From positions 1 through 7,498 of the forward strand of contig JAEORY010000183.1 of NCBI GenBank assembly GCA_016840645.1: a DNA stretch of 7,498 bases, written 5' to 3'. This stretch comes from Candidatus Borrarchaeota archaeon (GTDB taxonomy: Archaea > Asgardarchaeota > Sifarchaeia > Borrarchaeales > Borrarchaeaceae). The notes beneath the pieces were generated by a model that saw only the letters and a program-made list of their open reading frames with translations, was not told the origin of the DNA and searched no databases. Position numbers and translations under genes: made by a program. Shown piece by piece: positions 1 to 4,376 of this stretch (its first letter is position 1; every line of letters begins with the position of its first letter).

Positions 1-902
1 AAATTATTACAAATGAAAAAGAAGCTGTGGATTTTCAAACTTTCACTAAGGAAATTCTTGACAGAATGTTAGATGACGAAGGAATTAATATGCTTATCAA
101 AGCGTTTGATTATCCATATGAGGCCGTAAAATGGTTTGCATCAAGAAAATTAAGGGACTTAAGCGATAAAAGTTTTGAACTGCTTGTCCATGCTATAAAA
201 GAAGGAAGTGGAGATATAAGGAAATATTCTATTATAACAGTTGCAGAAATAGAGAATTCAAAAAATATTGATTTCCTTAATCAATTCATTAACGATAATC
301 AATTGAAATACTATGCTGCAGTAGCATTAAGCCGAGGAGATACACAGGTTGTAAATATTTTAATTGAAGGACTTAAACACCCTTCAACATGGGTAAGAGA
401 ACATTCTGCTTTAGCATTAGGCAGGACAAAAGATAAGAAAGGCTTTGGTGTTTTAATTGCGGCACTTAAAGATCCAAGACGAGAAGTCCGCGCTGCTGCA
501 GCAACAGCTTTAGGTGAACTGAGAGATGAAAACGCTATAGAGCCATTAATTCAAGCAGTGGCTAATGAAACAGGTGAGGACTACTATACGAAAGGTGCTC
601 TTGTTCGGGAAGCTATCGCTGAGGCCCTCGGGAAAATAGGTGGGGCTTCTGAACGTCTTTTAGAGCTTGCTAAAAATGAGAATATTAGATGGACTATTCG
701 ATTTTTTTTCATAGTCGCTTTAGTTGAAATGGGAAACAAACAGGGAATAGATCTCGCAATAGAAGGGATGAATCACTCTTTATGGTATATGCGTTATAAC
801 TGTTCAAAGATACTCAAACGATTTGTCGAGGAAAAAAAGATTCCACTTGAGAAAATCAGAAAACCAATTTCATATTTCTTTGATCCTCAACTTTTTCGCT
901 GA
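1..902 (+). CDS. HEAT-repeat protein (PBS-lyase-type repeats), 5' end probably outside the window
   Basis: The protein is built of short helical repeats of the EZ-HEAT / PBS-lyase type. The clearest run is about residues 100-215 (counted from the GTG at 27), with the spaced pattern 'hPSTWVREHSALALG', 'DPRREVRAAAATALGELRD' and 'LVREAIAEALGKIGG'. Such repeats form a curved scaffold for binding other proteins or, in some families, act on tetrapyrrole-protein linkages; nothing here identifies a partner or substrate. No signal peptide or membrane segment is seen, so it is probably cytoplasmic. The frame stays open from the GTG at 27 back to the first base of the window (preceding residues IITNEKEA), and no Shine-Dalgarno site precedes that GTG, so the true start is probably upstream. 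It ends in TGA at 900-902. The family call is firm; the function is unknown. Confidence 0.85.
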   Translation, partial: IITNEKEAVDFQTFTKEILDRMLDDEGINMLIKAFDYPYEAVKWFASRKLRDLSDKSFELLVHAIKEGSGDIRKYSIITVAEIENSKNIDFLNQFINDNQLKYYAAVALSRGDTQVVNILIEGLKHPSTWVREHSALALGRTKDKKGFGVLIAALKDPRREVRAAAATALGELRDENAIEPLIQAVANETGEDYYTKGALVREAIAEALGKIGGASERLLELAKNENIRWTIRFFFIVALVEMGNKQGIDLAIEGMNHSLWYMRYNCSKILKRFVEEKKIPLEKIRKPISYFFDPQLFR

Positions 903-972
903 GTACTCCAGTTTAGTAAAAATAGAAATCTCTGAATATCAATGATACTCAAAATTCTAAAGGTCAACTTCC

Positions 973-1002
973 TTAAGAAATCAGATTCTTGTTTTTTCTT
1001 AA
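973..1002 (+). terminator. Hairpin plus T-run after the HEAT gene
   Basis: TTAAGAAA (973-980) and TTTCTTAA (995-1002) are perfect 8-bp inverted arms. A smaller alternative stem, AAGAA / TTCTT, lies at 975-990 and is followed by a run of six T at 992-997. Archaeal transcription commonly stops at T-runs, so this is a reasonable terminator for the HEAT gene about 90 bases upstream. The rest of the gap 903-1112 holds only the promoter and operator described separately. Confidence 0.45.
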
Positions 1003-1032
1003 AGCTATGATTTCGAAGTGGCAAAATAAAAA

Positions 1033-1040
1033 TTTATATA
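1033..1040 (+). promoter_or_regulatory. Archaeal TATA box for the ArsR-type gene
   Basis: The octamer TTTATATA, preceded by A-rich sequence that could serve as BRE, is close to the archaeal TATA consensus. Initiation would be expected about 25 bases downstream, near 1062-1068, giving a leader of about 50 bases. A second TATA-like stretch (ATATATAAAAG, 1068-1078) lies nearer the gene and is an alternative. Confidence 0.5.
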
Positions 1041-1048
1041 AAGTTCAG

Positions 1049-1074
1049 TATATATGGTCATATGTCGATATATA
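1049..1074 (+). promoter_or_regulatory. 26-bp imperfect palindrome, probable operator of the ArsR-type repressor
   Basis: The site has outer arms TATATAT (1049-1055) and ATATATA (1068-1074) around a central CATATG (1059-1064). Pairing each base with its mirror position, 22 of 26 match. It lies where transcription from the TATA box at 1033 should begin and overlaps the alternative TATA-like stretch, so a bound dimer would block initiation. ArsR/SmtB proteins typically bind AT-rich dyads of this kind in their own promoters, so autorepression is the natural inference. Confidence 0.5.
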
Positions 1075-1112
1075 AAAGACATGAGTATTTTGTATTTTAA
1101 AGAGTTTTAGGC

Positions 1113-1424
1113 GTGTTTATGATGGCTCCAGCAAACATGATTCGTGCAAAGGTATTTAAAGCAATAGCAGATCCTACAAGACTCGAAATAATCTTATTCC
1201 TAAAAGATGACGAGAAATGTCAGTGTGAAATACACCCGGAGTTGGAAAAAAGCCAGTCTACTATTTCTCAGCATCTAAAAATTCTTATAGACTGCGGGAT
1301 TTTGGCTTTCAGACGCGATGGCCAAAAAAAAATGTATAAAATAAAAGAACCAGATGTACTGCAAATTATTGAGTTAATTGATGACATAATAACAAGACAT
1401 TATTCACAATTTGTTTTGACTTAA
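1113..1424 (+). CDS. ArsR/SmtB-family metal- or metalloid-responsive transcriptional repressor
   Basis: This is a 103-residue winged-helix protein of usual length for ArsR/SmtB repressors, which release DNA when they bind metal or arsenite. 'FKAIADPTRLEIILFL' (residues 15-30) is the family signature helix. 'EKSQSTISQHLKILIDCGIL' (45-64) is the helix-turn-helix, and 'RRDGQKKMYKI' (67-77) is the wing. C36 and C38 in 'KCQCEI' correspond to the CxC ligand pair of the ArsR alpha-3 sensor site, and C61 is a third nearby cysteine. The inducer cannot be told from sequence; arsenite, Cd/Pb or a redox signal all fit. Starts are possible at GTG 1113, ATG 1119 or ATG 1122; the weak AGGCG at 1109-1113 favours ATG 1119. 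The likely target is its own promoter and the GcvH-like gene 72 bases downstream. Confidence 0.88.
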   Translation: MFMMAPANMIRAKVFKAIADPTRLEIILFLKDDEKCQCEIHPELEKSQSTISQHLKILIDCGILAFRRDGQKKMYKIKEPDVLQIIELIDDIITRHYSQFVLT

Positions 1425-1496
1425 ACAAACCAAATTGCTTAGGACGAATCTAAGACTAAACTATAAAATAGTTAAATCCTTAAATGGAGGCTTTGC

Positions 1497-1964
1497 ATGT
1501 CCCTTGAAATAGAGGAAGACAAGGACGAATTCAGAGTGATTTACAATAACAAAATGATGCATTTCCCCAAGCATCTATATTATTCTGAACAGGATATGTG
1601 GGCGAGAGTAGGGGGGTTTAGTGGAGTTGCAACAGTAGGGCTGACTGACTATCCTATAACATTACTTAGAGAAATAACTTCTTTAGAAATTAAGGTTGAT
1701 CCTGAGACTGTTGTGTCACCCATGGAAGAGATTGGTTTTATAAAATCAAATAAAACTGAATTGAAACTATTTCCACCCGTTTCGGGCAAAATAATTGCTA
1801 TAAATAGCAAGGTTAAAGACGAACCAGATGCAGTAAGAGACAATTATGAGAGTGGATGGCTGTTCAAAATACATCCAAGTGAGTTAGATTCGGAACTTCG
1901 CGATTTAACTATTAATGCTAAGTACTATGTTAAAGTCTTGCAAGAACGTTTGCAAAAAGAATAA
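1497..1964 (+). CDS. gcvH: GcvH-like lipoyl carrier protein
   Basis: The 155-residue protein matches glycine cleavage H protein across its core. 'DMWARVGGFSGVATVGLTDYP' segments (33-53) correspond to the 'HTWAR...VGITDYA' region. 'IKSNKTELKLFPPVSGKI' (82-99) aligns with the 'VESVKAASDIYAPVSGEI' lipoylation hairpin, placing the lipoyl lysine at K86. 'NYESGWLFKI' (116-125) matches the C-terminal 'GWIFKI' motif. In the glycine cleavage system H carries the aminomethyl group between the P, T and L proteins, but none of these is in the window. Other H-like proteins work in sulfur metabolism with Hdr-like complexes (LbpA of sHdr) or in lipoate relay. The N-terminal 20 residues are acidic and extend beyond the usual start. 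A strong GGAGG at 1486-1490, six bases ahead of ATG 1497, fixes the start. It is probably cotranscribed with the ArsR-type gene. Confidence 0.85.
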   Translation: MSLEIEEDKDEFRVIYNNKMMHFPKHLYYSEQDMWARVGGFSGVATVGLTDYPITLLREITSLEIKVDPETVVSPMEEIGFIKSNKTELKLFPPVSGKIIAINSKVKDEPDAVRDNYESGWLFKIHPSELDSELRDLTINAKYYVKVLQERLQKE

Positions 1965-2017
1965 TAAACTATGTACGTATACAGAGAGATTTAGGAAGAT
2001 AAGTGCATCGTCTATTG

Positions 2018-2551
2018 TTAGAATGAAAGTCCAAATTCATATGCCTTTTTAATTGCTTCTTGATTCTCTGAAATTTCTCCTTTTTCATACGCTTTTGCTA
2101 AGAGTGTTCCAATAAATCTCATTTTCAAATAATCGAATGACATGTTAAACATGTCAACCAGAGGCTTACAAGCATCCGCTCCTTCTTCCGATGGAGTTAC
2201 AAGAACGAATTTCTTGCCTTCTAGTTTTCTGTTTGCGACAAAAGGTCTCATTCTGTCAATTAAAAGTTTCATCTTTCCAGTTGGTCCGTACCAGTAAAGC
2301 GGCGTACCGAAAATAATCAAATCTGCCTCTTCCATTTTTGGATAAATCTCTTGCATTCCATCATATAGGGGGCAGACGTAATCACCTTTTTTACAAGCAC
2401 GGCAATCAATACAAGGTGCTATATCATATTCGTACAGATACAATTTTTCGTTCTTATGACCTTTTTTTTCACAGCCCTTCAAAATCCCTTCAACTAGTAT
2501 GTCAGTATTACCCTTTTTTCTGGGACTGCCAATTAATGCCAGGATCTTCAT
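2018..2551 (-). CDS. Iron-sulfur flavoprotein of the NADPH-dependent FMN reductase / flavodoxin-like family
   Basis: This is a flavodoxin-fold electron carrier. 'ALIGSPRKKGNTD' near the N terminus is the FMN-phosphate loop, and 'GTPLYWYGPTGKMKLLIDRM' in the middle is the second FMN-contact region. Between them four cysteines in C-x2-C-x2-C-x6-C (residues 47, 50, 53, 60 from this start) match the compact [4Fe-4S] motif (C-x2-C-x2-C-x4-7-C) of the iron-sulfur flavoprotein Isf of methanogens, which takes electrons from ferredoxin and can reduce O2 or peroxide. An ATG at 2563 gives four more residues and overlaps the stop of the cooC remnant by one base. The ATG at 2551 has a good Shine-Dalgarno site (GAGGGAT) six bases ahead and begins right at the beta-strand, so I chose it. 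It is the last gene of the pfpI - cooC - isf string, and the insertion upstream may reduce its transcription. Confidence 0.85.
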   Translation of the reverse strand: MKILALIGSPRKKGNTDILVEGILKGCEKKGHKNEKLYLYEYDIAPCIDCRACKKGDYVCPLYDGMQEIYPKMEEADLIIFGTPLYWYGPTGKMKLLIDRMRPFVANRKLEGKKFVLVTPSEEGADACKPLVDMFNMSFDYLKMRFIGTLLAKAYEKGEISENQEAIKKAYEFGLSF

Positions 2552-2554
2552 AAT

Positions 2555-2561
2555 ATCCCTC
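2555..2561 (-). promoter_or_regulatory. Ribosome binding site that decides the start of the iron-sulfur flavoprotein
   Basis: On the minus strand GAGGGAT occupies 2561 down to 2555, with six bases between its GAGG core and the ATG at 2551. The upstream in-frame ATG at 2563 has no comparable site and would make the Shine-Dalgarno sequence part of the coding region. Confidence 0.55.
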
Positions 2562-2562
2562 A

Positions 2563-3195
2563 TTAGGTCTTAGTTGTTAATAGAATATTCATAAGGATCT
2601 CACTAAGCCTATCTAATTCTTCTATTTTTGTATCTATTTCTTTTCCTAAGAAACCGCTACTAAATATTTCATTATTATTTGGTATAACCCCTATCACTTT
2701 ATTGGATGGAACAGCATTTTTCAAATTGTCTTTTATTTCTGCTTTGACTTTATTTAACACAAAATAAATTGGTTTACTAATCGTCTCCGCAAGGCTATTT
2801 ATTTTGTGGGCTAATTGAATCGATTCGTACGATGGATCGACAACCATTATTATTATATCAACTCCACGTTCGACTCCTCTCCCAAAGTGTTCAATCCCTG
2901 CATCTGTATCAATAATAGTTAGTTCACTGTCGTCTTTTAACTGAAGATTCTCAAAAAATTCACAGCTCCCCCTCAAGGAAGCCCAGCCCTTTAGGATGGA
3001 GAGGAATTGAGGGTGTTTTTCCACTTTTACCAGGGTCTCTCCTCTCTTAAATATAGGCTCTGGGATAGAGATAAGTGGTCTCAAGGCATACCTCTCGTAG
3101 AAGTGGAAACGGTTAATGACCTCAAGGAGGATGAGCAGTAGACTGGTATAGCCCGACTCTAGATGAGGATTACTGGGCTGGGGTCTGGTAAACAC
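2563..3195 (-). pseudogene. cooC: C-terminal part of an interrupted CooC/MinD-type ATPase gene
   Basis: Only 2563-2963 comes from cooC. The upstream part of this open frame (2964-3195) is the antisense reading of the inserted element and matches nothing I recognise. The cooC-derived portion begins 'CEFFENLQLKDDSELTII' and carries the family's conserved middle, 'DTDAGIEHFGRGVE', followed by 'VVDPSYESIQLAHKI' and 'FVLNKVK'. These form the Walker B-like, switch and nucleobase-binding parts of CooC and related SIMIBI P-loop ATPases. CooC inserts nickel into the C-cluster of carbon monoxide dehydrogenase. The fragment has no P-loop, so it cannot work alone. Its frame joins the N-terminal fragment exactly once 2964-3301 is removed. 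It ends in TAA at 2563-2565, eleven bases ahead of the flavoprotein start. A GTG at 3195 is the first start codon in this frame, but I doubt it is used. Confidence 0.85.
2970..3013 (+). repeat. Left-end stem-loop of the inserted element
   Basis: CCCTCAA (2970-2976) and TTGAGGG (3007-3013) are perfect 7-base inverted arms. Inside them a second, imperfect hairpin, CCAGCC...GGATGG around CTTTA, has the same TTTAG-type loop as the right-end hairpin. Subterminal imperfect hairpins at both ends are what TnpA recognises in IS200/IS605 elements. An alternative is that this is the right end of an older, nested element. Confidence 0.45.
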
Positions 3196-3271
3196 CCCTA
3201 TGATTTAGCGTGTGATGAGGTTGAAACTCTAGCTGGTGTAGGTAGAGGACTGAGATCAAGTACAGCTAAAA

Positions 3272-3294
3272 GCCTCACTGCTTTAGCGTGAGGT
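3272..3294 (+). repeat. Right-end hairpin of the element, possible 3' stem of an omega-RNA
   Basis: GCCTCAC (3272-3278) pairs with GTGAGGT (3288-3294), with one G-T wobble. After a bulged T, GC pairs with GC around the loop TTTA (3282-3285). TAGTTTAC follows and closes the element at 3301. In TnpB-type elements the right-end hairpin is also the 3' scaffold of the omega-RNA, whose guide is the flanking DNA just past the element. Confidence 0.6.
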
Positions 3295-3326
3295 AGTTTA
3301 CATGCAAACATTCCCATTGGACATGC

Positions 3327-3662
3327 TCATCCTTCTCCGACATCGTGTATTTTTCCAATGGCTAGAAGTTTGATGTTATCTTTCGCAGTAAGATATTCCT
3401 CGGGAATGTCTTCTAAACCCCATTTTTTCTCAAATAATTGTTGTTGTCCTCCTCTAGGCATTTTGTCGAGGACACCCCTCTTTCCACCCCAATAGCGGGT
3501 GAAATCTTCAGGTAACTCTAATCCAAGATGCCTATGTAAACCAAAATTTGACTCGTCACTATCTATCACAAGAACCTTGTATTTTTTAGCTAAGGCTTTT
3601 CCAAGCAATGTGGATATAGTAATTTTCCCACTACCCCCTTCTCCACATACTAACAACTTCAT
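3327..3662 (-). pseudogene. cooC: N-terminal part of an interrupted CooC-type ATPase gene, ending at an in-frame TGA
   Basis: This segment encodes the start of a CooC-type nickel-insertion ATPase: beta-strand and P-loop (residues 1-20), 'VLVIDSDESNFGLHRHLG' (31-48), and 'IKLLAIGKIHDVGEG' (97-111). Codon 112 is TGA, and the reading then continues 'ACPMGMFAC', so TGA stands where the family has the first Cys of its CxC metal-binding motif. The P-loop reads GEGGSGKIT, where MinD/CooC proteins have GKGGxGK[ST]: the signature lysine is Glu and the Ser/Thr after the second lysine is Ile. Both changes should harm ATP binding. With the element removed the gene is 253 codons, normal for CooC. ATG 3662 has a good GAGGT seven bases upstream, and the gene follows the PfpI-like gene by 52 bases. 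Insertion, nonsense codon and damaged P-loop together point to a pseudogene. Confidence 0.85.
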
Positions 3663-3714
3663 TGGTCTACCTCATTTCATTTCGCATAAGCAGCGACATT
3701 TTTACGTTCTTGAG

Positions 3715-4239
3715 TTAAATATCCGAAAGGGCTTTTATGATTTCTTTGCAGAAGGCTGGAAGGTCATCTGGGGTGCGAGAAGTGATTATATTTCCATCTC
3801 TAACAACTTCTTGATCAAGATAAGTCGCTCCAGCATTTACCAGATCATCCTTTATTGCATAAAAACATGTCGCCTTACGATCTTCTAAAAGATTTGCTGA
3901 TATCAACAACCAAGGACCATGGCAAATTGCTGCGACAGGTCCTTTTTTATGAACCTCTTGAACTAGTTTTATCATCTTAGGGTATCGTCTAAAACGATCT
4001 GGGGCATATCCGCCAGGGATAACAATAGCATCAAGATCATCTGAAGATATCTTATTGATATCAATGTCAACTTTTACTGGAAGTCCATGTTTTCCGGTAT
4101 AGCGTTCTTTCAATCCAGTTCCTATAAGTACAATCTTTGCACCTTCTTCTCTTAATCTATGTACCGGATACCATAGTTCAAGATCTTCGTATAAATCCTC
4201 TGCTAAAACTCCAATAGTCTTTCCTTCTAACTTTCCCAT
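3715..4239 (-). CDS. DJ-1/PfpI-family protein (class I glutamine amidotransferase-like fold)
   Basis: This 174-residue protein has the usual length of the PfpI / YhbO group. The nucleophile elbow is 'AAICHGPWLL' with C106 followed by H107. The acidic partner is E18 in 'LYEDLELWYP', and the oxyanion-loop region is 'IPGGYAPDRFR' (74-84). Family members have been reported as cysteine proteases, glyoxalases or deglycases acting on methylglyoxal-type damage; the sequence does not decide between them, but a stress-protective cytoplasmic enzyme is likely. All catalytic positions are present, so the gene looks functional. A strong GGAGG seven bases ahead of ATG 4239 sets the start. It is the first gene of the minus-strand string and shares a divergent promoter region with the FAD oxidase gene. 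Confidence 0.9.
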   Translation of the reverse strand: MGKLEGKTIGVLAEDLYEDLELWYPVHRLREEGAKIVLIGTGLKERYTGKHGLPVKVDIDINKISSDDLDAIVIPGGYAPDRFRRYPKMIKLVQEVHKKGPVAAICHGPWLLISANLLEDRKATCFYAIKDDLVNAGATYLDQEVVRDGNIITSRTPDDLPAFCKEIIKALSDI

Positions 4240-4286
4240 CCAAATTCCTCCTTCAACGACAATTTGAAACCTGTATATTCAACACC

Positions 4287-4324
4287 GCATAAAAATGATA
4301 TCTATTTATGCAATAATGCATAAA
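4287..4324. promoter_or_regulatory. Three-copy TGCATAAA half-site cluster in the divergent promoter
   Basis: TTTATGCA (4305-4312) and TGCATAAA (4317-4324) form a perfect inverted repeat with a four-base spacer. A third copy, GCATAAA, lies at 4287-4293 in the same orientation as the second, so it also pairs with TTTATGC across an 11-base gap. The cluster sits between the PfpI-like gene and the FAD oxidase gene, directly upstream of the latter's TATA box. It is well placed for a dimeric regulator of either or both genes. Which protein binds is unknown. Confidence 0.45.
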
Positions 4325-4332
4325 AACGCACT

Positions 4333-4340
4333 TTTTTATA
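4333..4340 (+). promoter_or_regulatory. TATA box for the FAD oxidase / HdrD-like operon
   Basis: TTTTTATA followed by AG lies 36 bases ahead of the ATG at 4377. Initiation about 25 bases downstream would leave a leader of roughly a dozen bases that still contains the AGGGTG Shine-Dalgarno-like sequence at 4367-4371. Confidence 0.45.
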
Positions 4341-4376
4341 AGAACTGCTTCTGTATTAGACTTCTAGGGTGTAAAA

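Larger units (their letters stand above)
2964..3301 (+). mobile_element. 338-bp IS200/IS605-type non-autonomous element or remnant inserted in cooC
   Basis: The boundaries come from the host gene. Joining base 2963 to base 3302 restores one uninterrupted cooC reading frame across the junction, with no target duplication, as expected for the single-strand transposition of IS200/IS605 elements. The right end carries a hairpin with a TTTA loop followed by TAGTTTAC, the look of right ends in TnpB-bearing elements. The left flank is TTCAC (2959-2963) and the element ends TTTAC (3297-3301), a near-identical pair. There is no TnpA or full TnpB. A plus frame runs 'GIPLVEVETVNDLKEDEQ', a stop, 'TGIARL', a stop, then 'DEVETLAGVGRGLRSSTAKS', which could be a decayed TnpB tail, though I cannot prove it. 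Its base composition is visibly more GC-rich than the flanking genes. Confidence 0.75.

Noticed and set aside
27..29. GTG as the start codon of the HEAT gene
   Set aside because: The frame is open to the first base and no ribosome binding site precedes it, so the gene most likely begins outside the window.
1649..1843. Minus-strand open frame inside the GcvH-like gene
   Set aside because: It is fully covered by a clear gene and has no ribosome binding site or family match.
1965..2017. Terminator or palindrome between the convergent GcvH-like and flavoprotein genes
   Set aside because: ATGTACGTATAC is only partly symmetric and no T-run follows it on either strand.
2338..2553. Plus-strand open frame opposite the iron-sulfur flavoprotein
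   Set aside because: It is the complement of the conserved FMN and cysteine-motif region. Its Cys, His and Tyr content reflects that.
2964..3195. Minus-strand reading of the insert as the N terminus of a separate 210-residue protein
   Set aside because: The residues match no family, and the segment is removed by the frame-restoring excision. It is an accidental extension into the element.
3198..3326. Continuation of CooC past the TGA as a real Sec-containing protein of about 154 residues
   Set aside because: After ACPMGMFAC the sequence is element DNA and ends at TAG 3198-3200. It would lack the whole C-terminal half of the ATPase.
3499..3888. Plus-strand open frame opposite cooC and the PfpI-like gene
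   Set aside because: It spans two well-supported minus-strand genes and the gap between them and resembles no family. It is a shadow frame.
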